This document shows, piece after piece, positions 8,814 through 16,777 of a stretch of 64,000 nt of DNA. Source of the DNA: an uncultured Anaerolineae bacterium (lineage in GTDB: Bacteria; Chloroflexota; Anaerolineae; J036; Brachytrichaceae); the NCBI GenBank assembly GCA_938028725.1, contig CALIMH010000001.1, forward strand, positions 124,001 to 188,000, written 5' to 3'. Position 1 is the first letter of the stretch. Each line of letters starts with the position of its first letter. The translations under genes and the position numbers were made by a program. The notes beneath the pieces were generated by a model. That model did not search any database. It was not told where the DNA came from and was given only the letters and a program-made list of their open reading frames with translations.

Positions 8814-11003
8814 ATGCCCGTCGGTCTGTCGCTCCCGCGGATTGATGCACCGTCCAAGGTGGACGGCAGCGCCTTGTATCCAGGCGACCTCTCCATGCCT
8901 GGCATGGCGCATGCCAAAGTGCTCTTTGCCCGTCGGCCTCATGCGCGCGTGCTGCGCATTGACCTCAGCGAGGCGATGCAAGTGCCAGGTGTGCTTGGCA
9001 TCTTTACTGGCGAGGACGTGCCAAACAACGAGTTTGGGCTGGTGCTCTTCGACGCCCCGGTGATGGTGAGCCCCTGGGCGCGTGCGCGCAAGCCCTTCGA
9101 TGGTGTGGTGCGCCATGTGGGCGAGAAGCTCGCGATTGTCGTCGCCGAGACGGAAGCGGTCGCCGAGCGTGCCCGCAGCTTGATCCGCGTCGAATACGAG
9201 GACTTGCCCGTGGTGACGGACGTGCACCACGCCCTGCAGCCCGACGCGCCACAGCTTCATCCGCATTATTCAGGTAATGTATTGGAGCACTATCGCGTCC
9301 GGCGTGGCGAGGACATCGCGGCCGCCTTCGCCCGCTGCGATGTGGTGGTTGAGGACACTTACACCACTGGCGCCCAGGAGCACGCCTATCTGCAGCCGGA
9401 GGCTGGCTTGGCCTATGTAGATGAGCAAGGGCGTGTGACGGTCCTGGTCGCTGGCCAATGGGCGCACGAGGATCAACAGCAGATCGCTCACGCGCTGAAC
9501 TTGCCGCTGGAGCAGGTGCGCGTGATCTATCCGGCCATCGGCGGTGCGTTTGGTGGCCGCGAGGACATGAGCATCCAGATTGTGCTTGCGCTAGCGGCAT
9601 GGAAGCTGCGTCGGCCGGTGAAGCTGATCTGGACGCGCGAGGAGAGCATCATCGGCCACCACAAGCGTCATCCTATGTGGTGCCATGCTAAGCTGGGCGC
9701 CACGCGAGAGGGCAAGCTGGTGGCTGCGCAGGTGAAGCTGATCACCGATGCCGGCGCCTACGCTTACACATCCACTAAGGTGCTGGGCAATGCCACGGTG
9801 ATGTGCGTGGGGCCGTATGAGTTGCCCAATGTGGCGATCGACACCTACACCGTCGCCACAAACAACATCCCTAGCGGTGCCTTTCGCGGCTTTGGGGCTC
9901 CTCAGGCGCTGTTCGTTGCCGAGACGCAGATGAACAAGCTGGCCGCTGCGCTGGGCATGGACCCGGTGGAGCTGCGGCTGAAGAACGCGCTGCGCGATGG
10001 CAGCATCACCATCAACGGCTCTCCCATCACGCCCGGCTGCACCATCCGCGAAGTGATCCAAGCCGCAGCCGCGCGAGCTGGTGCGGCGCCGGCACGTGAG
10101 CCAGCGCCCCATTTGCGCCGCGGACGGGGCTTTGCCTGCGGCCACAAGAACGTCGGCTACTCTTTTGGCTTCCCAGAGCGCTGCGAGGCGATCGTGGAGC
10201 TGCACGGGGAAGGCGCAATCGAGCACGCAGTAGTGCGACATGCCGGCGCCGATTGCGGCCAAGGCGCGCACACGGCTTTCTTACAGATTGCGGCTGCCTT
10301 GCTGAACTTGCCCACTGACCGTATCGAGCTGGTGCTGAGCGACACCGCCACCAGCGGTAGCAGCGGCAGCGCCTCTGCGTCGCGCCTCACCTTCATGTCC
10401 GCTCATGCGATCCAGGGCGCAGTGCAAGAAGCGCTGCGCAAGTGGCAGGATGAGGAACGCCCGGCGATCGCCCATTACGTCTATCGCCCCCGCCCCACCA
10501 CGCCGATGGACGAGAACGGCCAGTGTGACCCTAACATCACCTACGGTTACGTGGCCCAACTCGCTGACGTGGAGGTGGACATCGAGACGGGCCATGTGCG
10601 GGTGTTGCGGCTGGTCTCAGCCAACGATGTGGGCAAGGCGGTCAACCCCCAGCAGGTGGAGGGCCAGATCGAGGGCGGTGCGGTGCAAGGGCTGGGTTGG
10701 GCGCAGCTCGAGCACTTCGTCACGCGCAACGGACACGTGTTGTCCTCGCACTTCAGCACTTACCTCATCCCCTCTGTGTTGGACGTGCCGGAGCGGGTGG
10801 AGTGCGTGATCCTGGAGCATCCCGACCCGCAGGGTGTGTGGGGTATTCGCGGCATGGCGGAGATGCCGTTGCTCACGGTTGCACCAGCGCTGATCGCGGC
10901 GATTTACGACGCCACCGGCGTTTGGATCAACGACCTGCCTGCCACGCCAGAGCGCGTGCGCCGCGCGCTGGTGAAAGCGAACGTCGCCCGCGCTTTGGGA
11001 TGA
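8814..11003 (+). CDS. Xanthine dehydrogenase-family molybdopterin-binding subunit
   Basis: Large, molybdenum-cofactor subunit of a xanthine dehydrogenase / aldehyde oxidase / CO-dehydrogenase-type hydroxylase (729 aa). It starts with the typical RIDAPSKVDGSALYPGDLSMPGMAHAKVLFARRPHARV, has the IGGAFGGREDMSIQ and GAFRGFGAPQ cofactor-binding segments, and ends with GIRGMAEMPLL, where Glu683 occupies the position of the general-base glutamate. The usual CO-dehydrogenase active-site Cys loop is not evident, so CO is unlikely as substrate. No iron-sulfur or FAD subunit is adjacent; the partner may be the second hydroxylase locus near 46-50 kb or lie elsewhere. The stop overlaps the amidase start (ATGA). 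Confidence 0.9.
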   Translation: MPVGLSLPRIDAPSKVDGSALYPGDLSMPGMAHAKVLFARRPHARVLRIDLSEAMQVPGVLGIFTGEDVPNNEFGLVLFDAPVMVSPWARARKPFDGVVRHVGEKLAIVVAETEAVAERARSLIRVEYEDLPVVTDVHHALQPDAPQLHPHYSGNVLEHYRVRRGEDIAAAFARCDVVVEDTYTTGAQEHAYLQPEAGLAYVDEQGRVTVLVAGQWAHEDQQQIAHALNLPLEQVRVIYPAIGGAFGGREDMSIQIVLALAAWKLRRPVKLIWTREESIIGHHKRHPMWCHAKLGATREGKLVAAQVKLITDAGAYAYTSTKVLGNATVMCVGPYELPNVAIDTYTVATNNIPSGAFRGFGAPQALFVAETQMNKLAAALGMDPVELRLKNALRDGSITINGSPITPGCTIREVIQAAAARAGAAPAREPAPHLRRGRGFACGHKNVGYSFGFPERCEAIVELHGEGAIEHAVVRHAGADCGQGAHTAFLQIAAALLNLPTDRIELVLSDTATSGSSGSASASRLTFMSAHAIQGAVQEALRKWQDEERPAIAHYVYRPRPTTPMDENGQCDPNITYGYVAQLADVEVDIETGHVRVLRLVSANDVGKAVNPQQVEGQIEGGAVQGLGWAQLEHFVTRNGHVLSSHFSTYLIPSVLDVPERVECVILEHPDPQGVWGIRGMAEMPLLTVAPALIAAIYDATGVWINDLPATPERVRRALVKANVARALG

Positions 11004-12334
11004 ACCTGCCCACGCTGGTTGAAACCAGCCGCGCCCTGCGCCGTGGCGAGACCAGCGCCACAACACTGGTGCGCGCGGCACTTGAACAGGCCGATCGCTT
11101 TCGCCACCTCAACGTGCTGGCGTTTCTGGACGTGGACTGCGCCTTGGCAGAAGCGCGTGCGCGCGACGAGGAGGCCCGACAGGGTAGGTGGCGAGGGCCG
11201 CTGCATGGCTTGCCGCTCACTGTCAAGGACTTGTTTAACGTGCGCGGCATGCCCACCCGCGCCGGCACCTCTGCCCCTCTGCCGCCGATCATCCCTGATG
11301 AGGCGCCGGCCGTGACGCGGCTGCGCGAGGCCGGCGCAATCATCTTGGCCAAAACCCACATGCACGAGATCGCCCTCGGCCTCACCGGCGAGAACCCATG
11401 GACGGGCGACGTGCGCAACCCCCACGACCCCGCGCGCCAGGCCGGAGGCTCTTCATCCGGCTCAGCGGTCGCGGTGGCGGTGGGTATTGGCTTTGCTTCG
11501 CTCGGCAGCGACACGGCCGGCTCGATCCGTGTGCCAGCGGCGTACTGTGGCGTGGTGGGGTTCAAGCCCTCTTACGGCCGCATCTCCCTGGATGGTGCGT
11601 TGCCGCTCGTGCCAAGCTGCGACCACGCCGGCCCGCTTGCTCGCACAGTGGAGGACGCCGCGCTAGTGTTCGACGTGCTCGCGGGAGCGCACACACTTGA
11701 CGCGCTAGAGGTGCTGTCCTCGCCTCCGCGTTTGGCTGTGCCGAGCGCTTACCTGGCAGGGCGGTTGACCACAGCGATGCGCTGTGCCTTCACAGCGCTG
11801 CTTGATGCGCTGCGGCAGCAGGGGGCGCAAGTGCAGGAGGTGGAGCTGGCGATTGGCGATGTGGCTCAGCAGTTTGCGCCGCTGCGCGCTGAGTCGGTGA
11901 TGGTGCACCGACACGTGCTGGAGTCGCAGCCGGAGGCGTTCTCTGAGCCGGTGCGGGCTGCGCTGTTGCGCGGCTACGAGTTCAGCGCGGTGCAATATCT
12001 AGCCGCCCGTCAAGCGCAGGCAGAGGTGCGCCGCGCCTTGCACGCTGCCATGGTCGAAGCCGACGCGCTACTGATGCCGGCTGCGCCTGGGGTGGCGCCA
12101 CTGCTTGGCACCAGGGAGATCGCGCTCGAATCTGGGCTGTGTGAGCTGCGCGCTGCGATCGTGTCTCTCTCGCTGCCGGCAGCGTTTGCCGGCCTGCCGG
12201 CAGTAAGCGTGCCGTTTGCGCGATGGCAGGGGATGCCCCTAGGCGTGCAGGTGATCGCCCCCTTCGGTGCGGACGACGTGGCATTACGCTGCGCGGCGTG
12301 GATCGAGCGTTATGTCCCTGCCTTGCGCCTGTGA
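11000..12334 (+). CDS. Amidase (amidase signature family)
   Basis: Hydrolyses an amide with a Ser-cisSer-Lys triad. In the 444-aa protein the triad is visible as Lys76 (LTVKDLF), cis-Ser151 (GGSSSGSAVAVAVG) and Ser175 (SDTAGSIRVPA); the spacings of 75 and 24 residues match GatA-type enzymes. The ATG overlaps the preceding hydroxylase stop by ATGA, so the two are translationally coupled; a hydroxylase-amidase pair suggests degradation of an N-heterocyclic or amide compound, but the substrate is not shown. Not gatA by context (no gatC/gatB). The 3' end overlaps the convergent photolyase-like gene by 51 nt. Confidence 0.88.
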   Translation: MNLPTLVETSRALRRGETSATTLVRAALEQADRFRHLNVLAFLDVDCALAEARARDEEARQGRWRGPLHGLPLTVKDLFNVRGMPTRAGTSAPLPPIIPDEAPAVTRLREAGAIILAKTHMHEIALGLTGENPWTGDVRNPHDPARQAGGSSSGSAVAVAVGIGFASLGSDTAGSIRVPAAYCGVVGFKPSYGRISLDGALPLVPSCDHAGPLARTVEDAALVFDVLAGAHTLDALEVLSSPPRLAVPSAYLAGRLTTAMRCAFTALLDALRQQGAQVQEVELAIGDVAQQFAPLRAESVMVHRHVLESQPEAFSEPVRAALLRGYEFSAVQYLAARQAQAEVRRALHAAMVEADALLMPAAPGVAPLLGTREIALESGLCELRAAIVSLSLPAAFAGLPAVSVPFARWQGMPLGVQVIAPFGADDVALRCAAWIERYVPALRL

Positions 12335-12802
12335 GCGCGCGCGCCACTCAGCCTCTAGCTCCGTGGTGAGCCGAAAGGCGTCGGCCTCCACTAGCCGCCA
12401 AAACCGCGAGAAGCGCGGCTGATAGGGCACAGGCGGCAGGAAAAGGGGCGGCGTGTGCAACACCACTGGCATGGATTGGCGCAGGGTCTGCACGTGCCGC
12501 CGGAAGCCGGGCGACTCGGTGGCCGTGGTGTGGATCGTGTCACAGCCATGCTGCCGCGCGAAGCTCAGCACACACTCCGGCACAGCTCCGCGAAAGATGG
12601 CAGTCGGCGCAACGCGGCTGGCAAAAGCCTCCTCCACGCACTCGTAAATGAACATCAGCCGCTTGAAGCTCAAGCCCAAGCGGCGCAACAGCGGCTCATC
12701 GAAGACAAACACAGCCGGCGCGTCAGGGTTAGCCGCGAGCGCCGGGTCTTCTGGGCGCAAGGAATCGCCATGCAGCCACACGCAAGGGCGAGCCTGGCTC
12801 AT
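12284..12802 (-). CDS. Stand-alone photolyase/cryptochrome N-terminal-like domain protein
   Basis: A 172-aa protein resembling only the N-terminal alpha/beta (antenna) domain of DNA photolyases and cryptochromes. The beginning CVWLHGDSLRPEDPAL parallels the family's VWFRRDLRLxDNPAL, followed by PAVFVFDE, an FKRLMFIYECVEEAF helix, and CDTIHTTATESPGFRRHVQTL where full photolyases read AxxVYxNxDYxPxxxRRD. The FAD-binding helical domain and the DNA-lesion-binding residues are absent and there is no continuation in another frame. It could be a flavin or folate-binding fragment, or an orphan fold. The 3' end overlaps the convergent amidase. Confidence 0.55.
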   Translation of the reverse strand: MSQARPCVWLHGDSLRPEDPALAANPDAPAVFVFDEPLLRRLGLSFKRLMFIYECVEEAFASRVAPTAIFRGAVPECVLSFARQHGCDTIHTTATESPGFRRHVQTLRQSMPVVLHTPPLFLPPVPYQPRFSRFWRLVEADAFRLTTELEAEWRARSQAQGRDITLDPRRAA

Positions 12803-12846
12803 GCACTCCTAGCATAGCGAGGTCGGTCAGGGCAAGCGGCGCGCAC

Positions 12847-13950
12847 TCAGCCAGCGCCAAAGTGCTGTGGCCAGTTGCGGCGCACCCACTCCAACGCGCG
12901 CAGCAGCGGATCCTGTGATTGCTGGGCAACCACGCTGGCGCGGCAACGGTCAAAAAGCTCAAACAGTGTATCAGCGTGCACACCGCCGGCTGTGCCGATC
13001 ACCACAATCTGCGTGCGTGGTGTTCGCTCGCCCCATGCTTCATCCAGCGTGAGCTGTGCCCGGCGCCCTACCACGTGCAGGAGCGCTTTCTGGTGCGGAT
13101 GTTGGCTCAGGTTCACGATTCCTTTGGCGCGAAAGATGGTGGTCGGCAGCGCGTCCACCGCATCAGCGAGCGCCTCGTGATCGAGTGGCTCTTCTGTCAC
13201 GTAGCACCACGTCTCAAAGACGCGATCGTGCGAGGTGTGCTCGTGCGCCGCGTGCGCGTCGCCGGCCTCATGCACGTGCGTGTGTTGAACGGCGCGCGCA
13301 GCCAGGCGCTCTGGGTTAAAGTTGCCGGCGCCGAACAGCAGCTCCACCGGCACCTGGGCAAAGCTGGTCTCCAGCACTCGTGCACGCGGCGCGATCTCGG
13401 CGATCCAAGCGCGCGCACGGGCGAGCTGATCCGGTGTGGCCAAGTCTATCTTGTTCAGCACCACGATGTCGGCTGCGGTGATTTGGTCCATTGCCAATGA
13501 TTCTTGAGCGCCGCGGAGCGTTGTCACCTGCTCGGCGTCCACGATAGTGATGATGCTGTCCAGACGGAAGAGGGTTTGCAACTGGGGCAGCAGGAACGTT
13601 TGCGCCACCGCGAATGGGTCTGAGACGCCGCTGGTCTCGATGAGGATGTGCTCTGGGGGAGGCTGGCGCTGGGCTAGGTTGAGCGCCGCCATTGCCAAGT
13701 CGTCGCGGATGGTGCAACAGATGCAGCCGTTGGCCAGACTGATTGTCTCCCCTTCCACGCCAACGACCAGCTCGGTGTCGATGTTGACTGTGCCAAAGTC
13801 GTTCACCATCACGGCAAGGCGCAGGCCATGGTCGCTGCGCAAGATGCGGTTGATCAGCGATGTTTTGCCTGCGCCTAAAAAGCCGGTGAGGATAGTGACT
13901 GGGACGGGGTACTCAAGGGAAGTGCCGCTCATAGGCGCTGCCATCACCAA
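12847..13950 (-). CDS. CobW/COG0523-family GTPase (metal chaperone type)
   Basis: P-loop GTPase of the G3E family that inserts or delivers metals, commonly zinc. The 367-aa protein has Walker A GFLGAGKT (residues 23-30), the metal-binding CxCC motif in NGCICCTIRDDL (Cys76, 78, 79), the ETSGVSDP switch region, NKID, and a histidine-rich stretch at about 217-236 (HTHVHEAGDAHAAHEHTSHD). The C-terminal CobW_C domain follows. Its ATG overlaps the end of the FmdB-like gene by 7 nt, so the two are co-translated; alternative starts at Met3 or Met7 are possible. Probably a metallochaperone rather than a cobalamin enzyme. Confidence 0.9.
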   Translation of the reverse strand: MVMAAPMSGTSLEYPVPVTILTGFLGAGKTSLINRILRSDHGLRLAVMVNDFGTVNIDTELVVGVEGETISLANGCICCTIRDDLAMAALNLAQRQPPPEHILIETSGVSDPFAVAQTFLLPQLQTLFRLDSIITIVDAEQVTTLRGAQESLAMDQITAADIVVLNKIDLATPDQLARARAWIAEIAPRARVLETSFAQVPVELLFGAGNFNPERLAARAVQHTHVHEAGDAHAAHEHTSHDRVFETWCYVTEEPLDHEALADAVDALPTTIFRAKGIVNLSQHPHQKALLHVVGRRAQLTLDEAWGERTPRTQIVVIGTAGGVHADTLFELFDRCRASVVAQQSQDPLLRALEWVRRNWPQHFGAG

Positions 13951-14189
13951 TCACAGCTTTCGCCGCTGCATCCACAGCCGCAGCCGCTGTGATGGTGATG
14001 GTGGGGTTTGCGTGAGGCCGGCGCCTCTTTCTCAGGCAGCCCTTGGCTGACGCTGAACGATGCAAACACGCGCTCACAAGGGCGTGCCTTGCCACAATCG
14101 CACATCACTGGGGCGTCGGCTTCCGAAGCAGGTCGCAGCAGCTCAAACGTGGCGTTGCACTCTCGGCATTGATACACATACAGTGGCAT
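13944..14189 (-). CDS. FmdB-family zinc ribbon protein
   Basis: Small 81-aa protein starting MPLYVYQCRECNATFELL, the FmdB/CxxC-CxxC regulatory-protein signature, with Cys8/Cys11 and a second cluster Cys30/Cys32/Cys38. The C-terminus is a striking metal-rich tail, HHHHHSGCGCGCSGESC. The upstream part of the frame (to 14240) was dropped because ATG 14189 matches the family start. It overlaps the CobW-like gene, which supports a shared role in metal handling. The family is named after amide/formamide metabolism, but its molecular role is not established. Confidence 0.82.
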   Translation of the reverse strand: MPLYVYQCRECNATFELLRPASEADAPVMCDCGKARPCERVFASFSVSQGLPEKEAPASRKPHHHHHSGCGCGCSGESCDW

Positions 14190-14253
14190 GGTCTTATGAA
14201 CCTCCCGTGCTACTAGTTTAGTGTATCCCGCGCATGGCAATGGTCGGAAGGCT

Positions 14254-15048
14254 TCAGGTGTGCGCTGCTTGCTGTGGGCGTTCTGTTAGCCCTAGGCGCT
14301 GCAACGCTTCGGCCACGCGCAGCACGGCTATGCCGTTCGCATCGAGCGCCTGTCGCAGGGCTTGTGCGCGGGTTGCAGCGCCGGGTGCATCGCTGTGTAG
14401 GCAAAGTGTTTGCGCGCGCAGTAGCACGGCGGAACCATCCTCGGCGCGCACCAATCCATCGCGCACGATGCTGAGCGCTTGCGCCACCGAGTGGGCTGCG
14501 TCCTCGATCATTGCTGCGGGCTGGTCGCGCGGGACAAGCGAGCCATCAGGGCGATAACGACGGTCGGCAAAGCCCTCGGCCAGGTAGGGCAATCCGCGCT
14601 GCTGGGCTGCTAGCGACAGGGCCGAGCCTGGAGGGCCAACCAGTGCGAATGTCTGGCCCGCAGCAAGCACAGCCTCGGCAATGGCGTCCGCATAGTCGCG
14701 GTGGATGGCAGCGTGGTTGTAGAGCGCGCCATGGGGCTTCACGTGGGTGAGCGGCACGCCTTCGCTGTGGGCGATCTCCACCAGCGCGCCGATTTGCGCT
14801 GTGACATGCGCTCGCACTTCGGCAGGGCTGAGCGGCAGTACACGACGCCCAAAGTGGTCGCGATCTGGGAAGGAGGGATGTGCGCCGGCGCTGAGGTTCA
14901 GCGCGCGGCACAGGCGCAGCGTGGCGCGCATGGTGTTTGCGTCGCCAGCATGGCCGCCACAAGCGATATTGGCTGCGCTCATCCAGCGCAGGATGGCCGC
15001 GTCGTCGGCGCCTTCGCCACAATCGCAGTTGAGCACGATCCAGCTCAT
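14254..15048 (-). CDS. pxpA: 5-oxoprolinase subunit A (LamB/YcsF family)
   Basis: Component of the ATP-dependent PxpABC 5-oxoprolinase that opens pyroglutamate to glutamate. The 264-aa protein starts VLNCDCGEG, has the [10 protein letters not shown] and [15 protein letters not shown] segments, [13 protein letters not shown] and the late CLHSDAPGA motif, all characteristic of PxpA/YcsF. In most genomes pxpB and pxpC adjoin it; neither is present here, so the partners must be elsewhere. The neighbours are FmdB-like and sugar-ABC genes on the same strand. Confidence 0.88.
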   Translation of the reverse strand: MSWIVLNCDCGEGADDAAILRWMSAANIACGGHAGDANTMRATLRLCRALNLSAGAHPSFPDRDHFGRRVLPLSPAEVRAHVTAQIGALVEIAHSEGVPLTHVKPHGALYNHAAIHRDYADAIAEAVLAAGQTFALVGPPGSALSLAAQQRGLPYLAEGFADRRYRPDGSLVPRDQPAAMIEDAAHSVAQALSIVRDGLVRAEDGSAVLLRAQTLCLHSDAPGAATRAQALRQALDANGIAVLRVAEALQRLGLTERPQQAAHT

Positions 15049-15090
15049 GACCAGCGCTCTTGAGCTGTCCTCACAGCGAGACGCTAGGAG

Positions 15091-16599
15091 TCAGCGGTTG
15101 CCGCTGGCCAGCGCCAGCACGCGCTCCTGGGTAGCCTCCTCGCGCGAGAGTTCGCCCACCAGCCGGCCTTCGCTCATCACCAGCACGCGATCGCTCATGG
15201 CCAACACCTCCGGCAGCTCGGAGGAGATCAGCAGGATGGCCATGCCGCGGTGCGCCAGCTCGTCAATTAGGGCGTGAATCTCGGCCTTGGCACCCACGTC
15301 TATGCCGCGCGTCGGTTCGTCGAGCAGCAACACCTTGAGGTTGGCAGCCAGCCACTTGGCCAGCACCACTTTCTGCTGGTTACCGCCGGAGAGTGAGCCG
15401 ACGATCAGATCGGTGCGCGGTGGGCGCACTTGCAGCTCGCGCACGTAGCGCTGGGCGGTGCGCTCCACCTCTGGCCAGCTGATGAACTGCCCGCCGCGCG
15501 CCAGTTGGCGCAGCACGGTGAGCGCGGCGTTGTCGCGCACGGTCATGCCCAGCACCAGCCCCTGCACTTTGCGGTCCTCGGGCACGTAGCCGATGCCCAG
15601 CCGGCGCGCGTCCTGCGGCGAGCGGATGCGCACAGGGCGGCCGTTCAGCCGGATGATGCCACTGTCCAGTCGGTCGGCGCCGAAGATGGCCCGCGCCACC
15701 TCTGTGCGCCCAGAGCCGACCAGCCCGGCCAGTCCCACCACCTCGCCGGCGCGGATGCAAAAGGAGATGTCCTCGATCACGCCGCGCCGCGCCAGGCCCT
15801 CTACTTCTAGCACTACCTCGCCCGGCTGGGCCGGCCGCTTGGGGTAGAGGTTCTCGATCGGGCGACCCACCATCATGGCGATCAGGCGCGCGTCGCTGGC
15901 CTCGGCAATCGGCAACTCGCCGGCATTTTGGCCGTCGCGCAGCACCACAACGCGATCGCAGAGGGCGCGCACCTCGTTTAGGCGGTGCGAGACGAACACC
16001 ACGCCCAGGCCGCGCGCCTTCAGCCGCCGGACGATCTCGAAGAGGTGTTCCACCTCCTCGTCCGGCAGTGCCGAGGTTGGCTCGTCCATCACGATCAGCC
16101 GGGCGTCGAACGCTAGCGCTTTGGCGATCTCGGTGAGCTGCTGAAAGGCGACCGACAGCTCGCCGACTTTGCGGCGCGGGTCCAGCCCGACGATGCCGAG
16201 CTGCTCAAAGAGCGCCTGCGTCTCCCGCTCGCGGCGGGCGCGGTCAGCGAAGCCCAGCTTGCCCAGCAGCCCGCTCATGCGTTGCGGCCGATGCAAAAAG
16301 ACGTTCTCGGCGACGGTTTGGTTCGGCGTAAGGTTCAGCTCCTGGTAAATGACAGCGACGCCTAGCCGTTGCGCGTCCTGCGGGTTGTGGATGGCGACCG
16401 ACCGGCCGTCCATGAGGATGTCGCCCTGGTCGCGCGTGTGCACGCCGGCCAGGATTTTGATGAGCGTGGATTTGCCGGCGCCGTTCTCGCCTAGTAACCC
16501 CACCACTTCGCCGCGGTCCACAGCGAAGTGCACGTTGTCCAGCGCCTGGGTGCCGCCGAAGCGCTTGCTGATGCCGCGCATCTCCAAGAGCATGGCCAT
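15091..16599 (-). CDS. Sugar ABC transporter ATP-binding protein (RbsA/MglA type)
   Basis: Cytoplasmic ATPase of a carbohydrate-uptake ABC importer, with two fused nucleotide-binding domains. Domain 1 has Walker [10 protein letters not shown], domain 2 a degenerate Walker [11 protein letters not shown], as usual in CUT2 transporters; signature [15 protein letters not shown] and Walker [19 protein letters not shown] are present. Start taken at ATG 16599 (502 aa), because [16 protein letters not shown] fits the family; ATG 16593 is the alternative. No permease or sugar-binding protein gene lies within several kilobases on either side, so it is an orphan here. Confidence 0.88.
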   Translation of the reverse strand: MAMLLEMRGISKRFGGTQALDNVHFAVDRGEVVGLLGENGAGKSTLIKILAGVHTRDQGDILMDGRSVAIHNPQDAQRLGVAVIYQELNLTPNQTVAENVFLHRPQRMSGLLGKLGFADRARRERETQALFEQLGIVGLDPRRKVGELSVAFQQLTEIAKALAFDARLIVMDEPTSALPDEEVEHLFEIVRRLKARGLGVVFVSHRLNEVRALCDRVVVLRDGQNAGELPIAEASDARLIAMMVGRPIENLYPKRPAQPGEVVLEVEGLARRGVIEDISFCIRAGEVVGLAGLVGSGRTEVARAIFGADRLDSGIIRLNGRPVRIRSPQDARRLGIGYVPEDRKVQGLVLGMTVRDNAALTVLRQLARGGQFISWPEVERTAQRYVRELQVRPPRTDLIVGSLSGGNQQKVVLAKWLAANLKVLLLDEPTRGIDVGAKAEIHALIDELAHRGMAILLISSELPEVLAMSDRVLVMSEGRLVGELSREEATQERVLALASGNR

Positions 16600-16617
16600 G
16601 GATGGTGATTGTAGGCC

Positions 16618-16640
16618 AGGGGCGGCAAGCAGCAAGAGTG
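16618..16640. repeat. 23-bp repeat, copy 1 (see 18384-18406)
   Basis: AGGGGCGGCAAGCAGCAAGAGTG; 22 of 23 bases match the copy at 18384-18406, with the last 18 bases identical. The two copies flank the DUF2723 membrane-protein gene in the same orientation. Confidence 0.6.
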
Positions 16641-16763
16641 AGGTTCAGACATACGCTGGACATGAGCTGAGAGTGAACATCTACATCTTCGTGAGATACC
16701 GAGGATGGCCTGAAAACACTGGTAGGGGGTTCCCAGCGTAAGTCTATTCTATGTCTCAACCTC
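16640..16763. repeat. Intergenic imperfect inverted repeat
   Basis: Left arm 16640-16659 (GAGGTTCAGACATACGCTGG); right arm 16733-16763 reads, on the other strand, GAGGTTGAGACATA, then an extra 9-10 nt, then ACGCTGG. The arms enclose about 70 nt without a gene. Could be a small non-autonomous element, a degraded terminator or a regulatory structure. Confidence 0.4.
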
Positions 16764-16777
16764 AGCTCAGGGCCGCT

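Noticed and set aside
8217-9266. 349-codon minus-strand open frame across the lipoprotein and hydroxylase start
   Set aside because: His/Arg-rich shadow frame spanning two well-supported plus-strand genes and their promoter.
10697-10999. N-terminal extension of the amidase
   Set aside because: It overlaps the hydroxylase gene in another frame, and the ATGA coupling at 11000 gives the expected amidase start.
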